This document shows positions 43,998-51,450 of a stretch of DNA of 64,000 nt, piece after piece. The position numbers were made by a program, and so were the translations under genes. Origin of the DNA: Clostridium sp. AM34-11AC (GTDB taxonomy: Bacteria; Bacillota; Clostridia; Lachnospirales; Lachnospiraceae); NCBI RefSeq assembly GCF_003435375.1, contig NZ_QWGL01000001.1, positions 372,001-436,000 on the forward strand. The letters run 5' to 3'. How positions within the stretch are numbered: position 1 is the stretch's first letter; every line of letters starts with the position of its first letter. A model generated the notes under the pieces. That model had not been told where the DNA came from, did no database searches, and saw nothing but the letters and a program-made list of their open reading frames with translations.

Positions 43998-44119
43998 GTA
44001 CTTTCTTAAAAAAGTCCTCTTTTACTTATATGGATTTGGGCTCTGAACGAAAGCTTTCGCTGCCTCTGCTGCTTACTTTCATTCCCGGATTTTCCCACTT
44101 TTCCACGTATGATTTCCTC

Positions 44120-45658
44120 TTAAGCGTACTTTTCCACAATCGCCTTAAATTCATCCTCATGCCCCGCGATCCATGTCTCCCAGTTCATGTTCCGGCTGGC
44201 AACGGCTTTTCCGAGTTCCACGAAAAATTTCGGCAGATCGCGCTCTAAGATCACAGCTCCGGCCTCGCCGAACTTTGCGGCACCCAGCTTATCACTTCCG
44301 CCCACAAACATCTTAAACGCGGACTCCGGCTTTCCGTCAACGGTCTTTGCCGCACCCTGGAAACCGAGGGCGGCCGCCTGGTGTCCGGAACAGCTGGACG
44401 GGCATCCGGAAATACAGATCCTCGGGAGTGCGCCGTCCGGGATTTTCGCCTCCCGTACAGCCTCCACAGCCGCTCTGAGCGCCGCCTGGCTGTCTCTTAC
44501 GCCCTGCTGGCAGATCGCAGCACCGATACAGGCTACGCTGTTCTCAAAAGTGCTCTTGGCGCCGTCGTTTGTCACTTCAAGGACTTTCTCCGCCTCATCA
44601 GCAGTCAGATTGATGATATAGATCGTCTCGTGCGGAGCGATCCGGCACTCCGCGTCCGGAATCTCTCTTACAAGAGTAAGAAGCTCCGCAGGTTTTCCTG
44701 CCGGAAGACATCCGCCGATCGGATGGTAAGCTACCGCATAGAGACCCGTCTGCTTCTGCGCAACTACGCGCTTATCGACGATCTCGCCGGAACCTTTTTT
44801 CGTCACCGGTTTTGCCGTCACATGAAGATCAAGGCCGCCTTTTTCTTTCATCTTCGCCACGTTCTCAAGGAACGCTGCCTTTAAACCGTCAACGCCCAGA
44901 GTCTCCTGCATAAAGCGGGTGCGGGCTTTCGCGCGATTCTCATAGTTTCCGTGCTGGCAGAATGTCTCGATCATGGCACGGATGTAGTAAAGGATCTCCG
45001 TCGCCGGAACATGTTCGTCCACGAGAACGCCCATCTTATAACCGCCGCCAAGACCACCTGCGATGCGGAGCGTGAATGTTCCGTCTAGGTTCGCCATGAA
45101 TCCCATATCGCGGAACGCGCTGTGTACGGTATCGTCAGCACCGTTGCAGAATGCGACCTTCAGCTTTCTCGGCATATGGATCTCACCGGCAATGGAGAGC
45201 AGGTACTCTGCCGCCGCCTCCGCATATGGCTTCACATCGAATGCTTCGCCCTTCTGAACACCGGAGAGCGGGCTCATCATGATATTTCTCGGATTGTCTC
45301 CGCCTCCGCCACGGCTGTAGATCTCGCTGGCGATAGCTTTCTCCATGAGGACCGGAACCTGCTCTGCTTTCAGGTTGTGGAGCTGCACGGTCTCACAGGT
45401 GGTGAGCTTCATAAGCTCCACACCGTAATCTCTCACTGCCTCGGTAAGAAACTCCAGACGTTTTTCCGTCAGGTTTCCGCCTGCCATTCTGAGACGCAGC
45501 ATGTGCTTTGACGGGTCGCGCTGCGCGTAGCTTCCGAATCCACCGGAGATTCCCTTGTACGCCTTGCGGTCGATCTCTCCCTTATCGAACTTCTCGATCG
45601 TTCCAACAAATTCATGGATCTGTTCACGGAACTGTTCTTCCCATTTTTCGTTCATCAT
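44120..45658 (-). CDS. Siroheme/4Fe-4S nitrite or sulfite reductase
   Basis: A 512-residue ferredoxin-type siroheme reductase with two NIR_SIR half-domains. The cluster-and-siroheme Cys set is complete: CIGAAIC (C-x5-C) and CISGCPSSC, whose last part is C-x3-C. The N-terminal RMAGGNLTEKRLEFLTEAVRDYGVELMKLTTCETVQLHNL is typical of the substrate-proximal half. It would carry out six-electron reduction of sulfite or nitrite using ferredoxin. No assimilation genes lie near, so the physiological substrate is open. The start is one of two adjacent ATG codons. Confidence 0.9.
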   Translation of the reverse strand: MMNEKWEEQFREQIHEFVGTIEKFDKGEIDRKAYKGISGGFGSYAQRDPSKHMLRLRMAGGNLTEKRLEFLTEAVRDYGVELMKLTTCETVQLHNLKAEQVPVLMEKAIASEIYSRGGGGDNPRNIMMSPLSGVQKGEAFDVKPYAEAAAEYLLSIAGEIHMPRKLKVAFCNGADDTVHSAFRDMGFMANLDGTFTLRIAGGLGGGYKMGVLVDEHVPATEILYYIRAMIETFCQHGNYENRAKARTRFMQETLGVDGLKAAFLENVAKMKEKGGLDLHVTAKPVTKKGSGEIVDKRVVAQKQTGLYAVAYHPIGGCLPAGKPAELLTLVREIPDAECRIAPHETIYIINLTADEAEKVLEVTNDGAKSTFENSVACIGAAICQQGVRDSQAALRAAVEAVREAKIPDGALPRICISGCPSSCSGHQAAALGFQGAAKTVDGKPESAFKMFVGGSDKLGAAKFGEAGAVILERDLPKFFVELGKAVASRNMNWETWIAGHEDEFKAIVEKYA

Positions 45659-45794
45659 AGTTGTTTTCTCGCTTTCCCCTTTTATAAAACGCTTATCTCT
45701 TCCACAGCTGTCTCAAAAACATGCCGGAAATCCACGGCGGAACTGCTTCGTATCTTGTATACAATAAGCGCTCTATCATTTTTTAATTTTTCAA

Positions 45795-46289
45795 TTATTC
45801 TTTCCAGTGTAGATGATGCAGATGTCCTTCCATCGTCATCTTCTCAAATCCGTTCTGCCGTAACGCCTCATACAGCACGATTGCAACAGAATTCGAGAGA
45901 TTCAGCGACCGGATATCTCCCCACATCGGGATCCTGATGCAGTTTTCACGGTTTTCCACCAGGATCTCCTCCGGGATCCCACGGCTCTCCGGCCCGAACA
46001 TGATGTAGGCATCCGGATCATAAGGAACGTCCGTGTATACATGCTCGCCCTTCGTGGTCGCCATATAGATCTTCGCCCCCGGATTTCTCTTTAAAAAATC
46101 CTGATAATCGCTGTACACTGTTACGTCCAGCTTATCCCAGTAATCCAGTCCCGCTCGGACTAAATGCTTCTCGCTGAGCTTAAATCCCAGCGGCTCGATC
46201 AGGTGCAGCTTCGTGTTCGTCGCCACACAGGTGCGCCCGATATTTCCTGTATTGGCCGGCATTTCCGGCTCGTATAATACGATATTCAT
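45795..46289 (-). CDS. trmL: tRNA (cytidine(34)-2'-O)-methyltransferase
   Basis: A 164-residue SPOUT methyltransferase with the deep trefoil knot. Motifs: NIVLYEPEMPANTGNIGRTC, HLIEPLGF, IMFGPESRGIPEEIL and RIPMWGDIRSLNLSNSVAIVLYEALRQ, which define TrmL (YibK/CspR). It methylates the wobble ribose of tRNA-Leu. GACAGGAGAAG precedes the ATG; 12 upstream codons are ignored. It lies downstream of no obvious partner. Confidence 0.95.
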   Translation of the reverse strand: MNIVLYEPEMPANTGNIGRTCVATNTKLHLIEPLGFKLSEKHLVRAGLDYWDKLDVTVYSDYQDFLKRNPGAKIYMATTKGEHVYTDVPYDPDAYIMFGPESRGIPEEILVENRENCIRIPMWGDIRSLNLSNSVAIVLYEALRQNGFEKMTMEGHLHHLHWKE

Positions 46290-46392
46290 TGTTGATCTTC
46301 TCCTGTCATGTCTGCCGCTTTCCAATTTCCACGATCACTCAGAACTAATGTCAGCAATCCGGATTTTCTCACGAAATATAAGGTGCAGACAT

Positions 46393-46433
46393 ATAAAACC
46401 CCGGCCCGACCATCTTCATGATCAAGCCGGGGA
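46393..46433 (-). terminator. Terminator of the aminotransferase operon
   Basis: CCCCGGC and GCCGGGG arms (46399-46405, 46426-46432) around a 20-base loop; the minus strand then reads TTTTATAT. Confidence 0.75.
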
Positions 46434-46483
46434 AACTATATATTTTGTGACCGGCAGATCTCTGCGCAATCACAGCATTTCAT

Positions 46484-47656
46484 CTATTGTGCGTCGTTCA
46501 GATGTCTCTTCACGAACCGCTCCATCCTCTCAAGAGCACGTTTCAGATCATTCAGGGAATACGCGTAGGAAATTCTTAAATATCCCTCTCCGCAATCACC
46601 GAATGCGGTACCCGGAACAACGGCAACCTTCTCCTCCTCCAGAAGCTTTAACGCAAACTCATCGGAGGTCATTCCAAATTTCTTGATGCTCGGGAATACA
46701 TAGAATGCGCCCTGCGGCTCATAACAATCAAAGCCCATATCACGGAGTGCCTTCACGAGATAACGTCTTCTCTGGTCGTATGCACCCCGCATCTCAGCTA
46801 CATCTTTGTCTCCGTTTTTTAATGCCTCGACCGCAGCGTACTGGCTTGTCGTCGGCGCACACATAATCGCAAACTGGTGGATCTTTAACATCTGTTTCAG
46901 GATCAGCTCCGGCGCACACGCATATCCAAGACGCCATCCTGTCATCGCATAAGATTTTGAAAAGCCGTTGATCAGAACGGTGCGCTCCTTCATTCCCGGG
47001 AATGCGGCGATCGTACAGTGCTGTCCCTTATAAGTAAGCTCTGAATAGATCTCGTCGGAGATAACAAACAGGTCTTTTTCGATACAGATCTTCGCGATCT
47101 CCGCCAGATCCTCCGGCTCCATGATGGATCCGGTTGGGTTATTGGGGAACGGAAGGATCAGAACCTTCGTTTTCGGTGTGATCTTCTCGAGTAGTTTTTC
47201 CTTTGTAAGACGGAATTTATCTTTTTCTTCGAGCTGGATCGTAACCGGCACACCGTCAGCCAGAACCGTACACGGAGTGTAGGAAACATAGCTCGGCTGA
47301 GGGATCAAAACCTCATCCCCCGGATTTAACATGGCACGGAGAGCAATATCAATGGCTTCACTGCCGCCGACCGTGACCATAACTTCCTTATTATAATCAT
47401 ACTCTACATCAAAACGTCTCTTTAAATAATTACAGATCTCGATCTTTAATTCCTTTAAACCTGCATTTGAGGTATAAAAAGTCCGGCCCTTTTCCAGAGA
47501 GTAGATTCCCTCGTCACGGATGTGCCACGGAGTATCAAAATCCGGCTCACCGACACCAAGGGAGATCGCGTCCTTCATCTCGCTCACAATGTCGAAAAAT
47601 TTACGGATTCCGGATGGCTGGATCGATACGATTTTATCTGATAATGGGTTTCTCAC
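46484..47656 (-). CDS. Class I/II PLP aminotransferase
   Basis: A 390-residue fold-type I aminotransferase of the AspC/PatA-like group. PLP-binding features: GSEAIDIALRAML, PFPNNPTGSIM, the Asp-Ile in ISDEIYSELTY and the Schiff-base Lys in NGFSKSYAMTGWRLGYA; the substrate-carboxylate Arg is in YLRISYA. The exact amino acid is not defined (aspartate, aromatic or alanine are candidates). Its start overlaps by 4 bases the stop of an Lrp-type regulator gene, so the two are co-translated. Confidence 0.93.
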   Translation of the reverse strand: MRNPLSDKIVSIQPSGIRKFFDIVSEMKDAISLGVGEPDFDTPWHIRDEGIYSLEKGRTFYTSNAGLKELKIEICNYLKRRFDVEYDYNKEVMVTVGGSEAIDIALRAMLNPGDEVLIPQPSYVSYTPCTVLADGVPVTIQLEEKDKFRLTKEKLLEKITPKTKVLILPFPNNPTGSIMEPEDLAEIAKICIEKDLFVISDEIYSELTYKGQHCTIAAFPGMKERTVLINGFSKSYAMTGWRLGYACAPELILKQMLKIHQFAIMCAPTTSQYAAVEALKNGDKDVAEMRGAYDQRRRYLVKALRDMGFDCYEPQGAFYVFPSIKKFGMTSDEFALKLLEEEKVAVVPGTAFGDCGEGYLRISYAYSLNDLKRALERMERFVKRHLNDAQ

Positions 47657-48135
47657 GGTGTAATCATCATCCTTTCATCTTCTGCCTTACCGCACATAAC
47701 TGTTCCATGATCTTTATATTTCTTGAGGACAAAGTGTGTCGCTGTGCTGAGGACCGAATCCATCGGTGACAGCTTCTCCGATACGAACTGCGCGACCTCT
47801 CTCATCGTTTTGCCCTCAATGATCACGGTAAAATCAAAGGCGCCGGACATCAGATATACAGAAGTCACCTCACTGTACTGGTAGATGCGCTCCGCGATCT
47901 TATCAAAGCCCATTCCTCTCTGCGGGGTTACCTTCACCTCGATCAGAGCGATCACTTTCTCATCACCTGTGTTATCCCAGTTGATCATCGTGTGATAACC
48001 GCAGATAATGTTCTCCTTTTCCATCTCCGCGATCTCATTCGCGACGGCTGCTTCACTCTCACCCAGAAGGGCGGCCAGATCCTTTAAATCAATTCGGCTG
48101 TTCTTTTCAATGATCGCCAAAATTTTTTCACGCAT
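47653..48135 (-). CDS. Lrp/AsnC-family regulator
   Basis: A 160-residue Lrp protein: an N-terminal winged helix (MREKILAIIEKNSRIDLKDLAALLG with recognition helix around SEAAVANEIAEME) and a C-terminal RAM/ligand domain (VIALIEVKV through GAFDFTVIIEGKTMREVAQFVSEKLSP). It overlaps the aminotransferase gene by 4 bases and probably controls the operon in response to an amino acid. GAGGAGGAACAATT precedes the ATG. Members sense Leu, Asn, Lys or others; the ligand is not predicted. Confidence 0.94.
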   Translation of the reverse strand: MREKILAIIEKNSRIDLKDLAALLGESEAAVANEIAEMEKENIICGYHTMINWDNTGDEKVIALIEVKVTPQRGMGFDKIAERIYQYSEVTSVYLMSGAFDFTVIIEGKTMREVAQFVSEKLSPMDSVLSTATHFVLKKYKDHGTVMCGKAEDERMMITP

Positions 48136-48159
48136 AATTGTTCCTCCTCATTGCATCTA

Positions 48160-48750
48160 TCATTCTTTTCCAGAAGCTGCATCCGTAAGCTTCCGGATCT
48201 CATCTGGTGCCGGTCGTTCCAGAAATCCGGTCGTTCCGATCCCGACCATTTTTCTGGCGATCCCTTTTTCGACTTTACCGATCACTGCGGACGGGATTCC
48301 GGCTTCACTCAGGAGCTTCACGGCATCCCCGCCGTTTTCCACTGCCATCAGGAGACATTCCCCCGATGAAAGTCTGTACGGATTCAGGTCAAAGAGTTCA
48401 CAGATCTCGATCGTCTCCTGAGCCACCGGGATCTTCCTCAGTTCAAAGGAAATCCCCTGCTCGTAAGCTCCCGATATGGCCCAAAGGGCGGCCAGTACGC
48501 CGCCCTCCGAAATCTCTTCCCATTCTCCTGCACCGCAGGCGTTCAGCATCTCCGGAGTCAGCTCTGATTTTTTATCTGCCTGCTCCCGGATCCGTTTGAC
48601 AAACCACTCCGGGAATCGGGCTGATATCTCTTTTTCTTTTGCCGACAGAGCCGCCTTCACACCGTTTTTTCCGACAGTTCCTGCAACTACCAGATCCTGT
48701 CCCGGTCTGAAGATCCCAGCTCCGTTGGGTTCGCGCTCAATTTTTCTCAT
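48160..48750 (-). CDS. Stand-alone AIR-synthase C-terminal (AIRS_C) domain protein
   Basis: A 196-residue protein. From about 60 on it resembles the C-terminal half of PurM/HypE/ThiL-type enzymes: SGAYEQGISFELRKIPV, YRLSSGECLLMAV, LSEAGIPSAVIGKV and ERPAPDEI. The N-terminal ATP-binding half that such enzymes need is missing; the first 50 residues (PGQDLVVAGTVGKNG) look like a short remnant of the swapped strand. No frameshift or partner gene is visible nearby. It may be a regulatory or binding domain. It is encoded between vanW and the lrp-aminotransferase pair on one leftward transcript. Confidence 0.78.
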   Translation of the reverse strand: MRKIEREPNGAGIFRPGQDLVVAGTVGKNGVKAALSAKEKEISARFPEWFVKRIREQADKKSELTPEMLNACGAGEWEEISEGGVLAALWAISGAYEQGISFELRKIPVAQETIEICELFDLNPYRLSSGECLLMAVENGGDAVKLLSEAGIPSAVIGKVEKGIARKMVGIGTTGFLERPAPDEIRKLTDAASGKE

Positions 48751-48775
48751 GATTCCGGTCTCTTTTCTATGCGGC

Positions 48776-50302
48776 CTAAGCCGCGTTCTCTCCCGCCTGG
48801 GCACTCATTCCCGGGCCGTAGTTCTCGCCCGGCTGCGGTCCGGCTGTCTCCGGGGCCGCGGTTTCAGGTTCCTGTGTCTCCGGCGCTGCTGTCTCTGCCG
48901 GGGCCGCAGCTTCCGTTTCCGCAGGTGCTGCCGGGGCCACAGGTGTTGTCTCTGCCGGAGCCGCGACTCCTGTACCTACGCGGTAAACAGTCTTTGACGC
49001 GTTGTATGTGTCAGAATTCAATAAAGTGCGTTCCTGTAACTGTCCACCTACATAGACACACTTATACAATTTCGATTTTAATCCCGTATGTCCGGATTCC
49101 ACCTTCACGCGCTGGCCTGCCGGGAGACTCGGGTCCTGGATCTCCTGGGTAGGGGACGGCGTCGTGGAAAGCGTCTCAGACTCAAATGCCAGAGTCCTGT
49201 TCGACGATCTCGTCTCTTTTCCGTAGATCGTAAAGGTCAGGGTCTTTCCCTTGGTATATCCCTCGATGTAAATCGGGGTGTCATACGGGTTCTTTACCTT
49301 AAGGTCTTTATAAGTTCCGGCGATCGCCGCGTCCATGGACGGCTTTACATAGCTGACGGACATGGAGTGGTTCTGCCTCTGGACGATCTCAAGCTCCGCG
49401 TATAAGGACGCGTTGTAGAGTGTCGTTGAGATCTGGCAGACACCGCCTCCAATGCTGTCAACGGACTTGCCATTTTCGTAAGCAGTTGCCGTCTTGTATC
49501 CATTTTCCAGTGTAAACGGGTGCATGCACTCATATCCGGAGAGCACTTCGCCCGGCATCAGCACATGTCCGTTGATCTTTCCTGCACCCACCGCAAGGTT
49601 TGTGGAACGGGACGCACCACTTGTCGCAAAGCTGGTGGAGAATGTTCCGAGAACATCCTTGATCGTCGCGAGATCTTCCTCTGTCACCTTCGGCTTTTTA
49701 ACGGTCACAGACGCCTCCACCCGGATCGCATCCGTATTTTCGCTGTTTAACGCCTCGTTGAGAGCCGCTTTTGTCGCATCCATATCGACAGCCAGACCTT
49801 CTTTTGAAGGAGTGATCTCAAATTTTCCGTCTTTTCTTGTGATCGTCGCGTCAACGGCACCCGCCACCGCGGAACCGCATTTCTCGGATACAAAGGAAGA
49901 TACCTTATCCTGGTCCACGGAGAGATCCAGCTCGATCTTCACCGGATTTACCTCCAGGTCTTTCTTTTTCATATACCGCTTTACAAGGTTTCCCTTGAGC
50001 TCCGTCCCCTGAATGGCCTCAGCTACCTCATCCTGGTTATCCCAGGCGACGCCAAGGGTCTGCGCGTCGGACTTCGCCTCCGTGCCGTTTACCACAAACG
50101 TGATATCCTGATTTAATTTTTCATTTACATAACTCTCAATCTGCTTTTCGGCTTCCTCTTCCGTAAGTCCGGAAAGACTGACGGCTCCAACAGAGACCCC
50201 GTCCGGGATTCGTTCATCTGCCAGTGTGAAAACCGGGGCAAGCCAAACAAGTCCGGCGCTTAAAATCGCCGTCATGCCTGCGATCCACACATTTTTCTTC
50301 AT
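48776..50302 (-). CDS. VanW family protein with peptidoglycan-binding and G5-like domains
   Basis: A 508-residue exported protein. A signal or anchor segment covers 1-28 (ending FTLADE). Two repeats resembling the PG_binding_4 domain follow to about 230, then the VanW domain (about 238-360: GKINGHVLMPGEVLSGYE, GGGVCQISTTLYNASLYAELEIVQRQNHSMSVSYVKPSMDAAI), a G5-like module (about 360-440) and a 65-residue Pro/Ala/Glu/Thr tail built of PAET repeats. VanW proteins are wall-associated and poorly understood. The low-complexity tail may span the wall. It is likely first in the transcript that continues into the AIRS_C gene. Confidence 0.9.
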   Translation of the reverse strand: MKKNVWIAGMTAILSAGLVWLAPVFTLADERIPDGVSVGAVSLSGLTEEEAEKQIESYVNEKLNQDITFVVNGTEAKSDAQTLGVAWDNQDEVAEAIQGTELKGNLVKRYMKKKDLEVNPVKIELDLSVDQDKVSSFVSEKCGSAVAGAVDATITRKDGKFEITPSKEGLAVDMDATKAALNEALNSENTDAIRVEASVTVKKPKVTEEDLATIKDVLGTFSTSFATSGASRSTNLAVGAGKINGHVLMPGEVLSGYECMHPFTLENGYKTATAYENGKSVDSIGGGVCQISTTLYNASLYAELEIVQRQNHSMSVSYVKPSMDAAIAGTYKDLKVKNPYDTPIYIEGYTKGKTLTFTIYGKETRSSNRTLAFESETLSTTPSPTQEIQDPSLPAGQRVKVESGHTGLKSKLYKCVYVGGQLQERTLLNSDTYNASKTVYRVGTGVAAPAETTPVAPAAPAETEAAAPAETAAPETQEPETAAPETAGPQPGENYGPGMSAQAGENAA

Positions 50303-50365
50303 TCTTTTCTCCTCACTGATATCTTCCTGATGCCTGATAGATTTTGGGGCTTCAGCCCGTCACGA

Positions 50366-50482
50366 TTAAAAAATAGAAAGAAGGGAGCCGAGGATCATCG
50401 GCACTACCATTGCGAGTACAACTAATACGATTACGATGGTAGAGAAAATCTTTCTTGTCTTTTTATCATTCATGTTAAACAC
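50366..50482 (-). CDS. 38-residue single-span membrane peptide
   Basis: A short gene. Starting at GTG (50482) with GAGGTG 6 bases upstream it encodes a basic head (NDKKTRK) and one hydrophobic helix (about 16-38) ending GSLLSIF; an internal ATG at 50473 gives 35 residues. The layout (short charged N-terminus, single C-terminal span) is like that of DUF4044 and Prli42-type peptides of Firmicutes, but I cannot assign it. It is 63 bases upstream of vanW on the same strand. A 90-bp mobile-element copy lies just upstream. Confidence 0.6.
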   Translation of the reverse strand: MFNMNDKKTRKIFSTIVIVLVVLAMVVPMILGSLLSIF

Positions 50483-50512
50483 AACATTCACCTCTTCTTG
50501 CTTTCCATTCCG

Positions 50513-50602
50513 GTTACAGCCCATGCCCTGAGCAAACTGCATCAGATTTTACCGATGTTCCGCATTCCAGATCAAAAAGTCCTGGCTGCCATATGCTGTA
50601 AC
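50513..50602. mobile_element. MITE-like element, short form (90 bp)
   Basis: Ends GTTACAGC and GCTGTAAC form perfect 8-bp terminal inverted repeats. The flanks are CCATTCCG (50505-50512) and TCATTCCG (50603-50610), an 8-bp duplication with one change. The interior includes a CAGATTTTACCGATGTTCCGCATTCC segment recalling the middle of family A. It may be an internally deleted relative. It lies upstream of the small membrane peptide gene. Confidence 0.78.
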
Positions 50603-50652
50603 TCATTCCGAACTATATTCACTAATATTCATTTTCTCAGGGTTCCGGAAAA

Positions 50653-51396
50653 CTATCCCTGTTTTTTCGTATTTTCCGGGATTCTTCCATACTGGAAAAT
50701 AATCTTGTCGATCATCCGGGATATTTCATTTCCGGACATGTAATCGATCTCGACAGTTATGTCTATTCTATGATATTTTAGTAAATCCTGCAAGTGTTCT
50801 TTTTGCCTTTTCGACGCCGTCCGTTCCTTTTTTGCCTTATATTGGAGCATTTTGGCAGTGAAGAGTTCCGGACGTTCTTTGCCAAACCTTTTTTTCAGTT
50901 CCTGGTATAGATTGTGGGCGGCATAGGCATCGGAAAGTGCCCGGTGTGCCGTATCCTGGGTAACCTCAAAGTACGCGCACGCGGCACTCAGATTCTTCTT
51001 TTCCTCCCCCGGCATCAGATACCGGCAGAGTTTCAGTGTATCGACCCCGTATTTCTCGAATTTCCGTTTCTGGTTCACTGCGGCCTGTACGAGGAAGCCG
51101 TAGTCAAAAATGATCTGGTGGCCGAGAAGCGGGAGGTCTTCGGTGAAGGCCAGGACCTCATTCAGGATCTCCTCGATTCCCGGTGCATCCTTCACCATAT
51201 CATCAGTGATCCCCGTCAGCTCCACGATCCGCTTCGGGATCTCCCGGTGCGGATTTACCATAGTGTGGTAAGTGTCCGTCATCTCACCGTCGATCACCTT
51301 CACCATGCCGATCTCCGTGATCTTTTCGTGACGGGCACCGATGCCCGTCGTCTCAAGATCCAGGGCGACATAAGAATTTATCATTTCATCTGCCAT
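50653..51396 (-). CDS. DnaQ-like DEDDh 3'-5' exonuclease
   Basis: A 247-residue exonuclease: ALDLETTG (Asp13, Glu15), GHQIIFDYGFL and HRALSDAYA supply the DEDDh residues. It resembles the exonuclease domain of PolC and stand-alone proofreading or RNase T-like enzymes. The C-terminal 60 residues (KRQKEHLQDLLKYHRIDITVEIDYMSGNEISRMIDKI) form a basic, helical, SAP-like extension that may bind nucleic acid. It begins 54 bases after the radical-SAM gene on the same strand. An in-frame ATG 12 bases later is an alternative start. Confidence 0.9.
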   Translation of the reverse strand: MADEMINSYVALDLETTGIGARHEKITEIGMVKVIDGEMTDTYHTMVNPHREIPKRIVELTGITDDMVKDAPGIEEILNEVLAFTEDLPLLGHQIIFDYGFLVQAAVNQKRKFEKYGVDTLKLCRYLMPGEEKKNLSAACAYFEVTQDTAHRALSDAYAAHNLYQELKKRFGKERPELFTAKMLQYKAKKERTASKRQKEHLQDLLKYHRIDITVEIDYMSGNEISRMIDKIIFQYGRIPENTKKQG

Positions 51397-51450
51397 GTCT
51401 GTTCTCCATCTTTACTTTCACTGCATCATCACATATCTGCACAATTTTCT

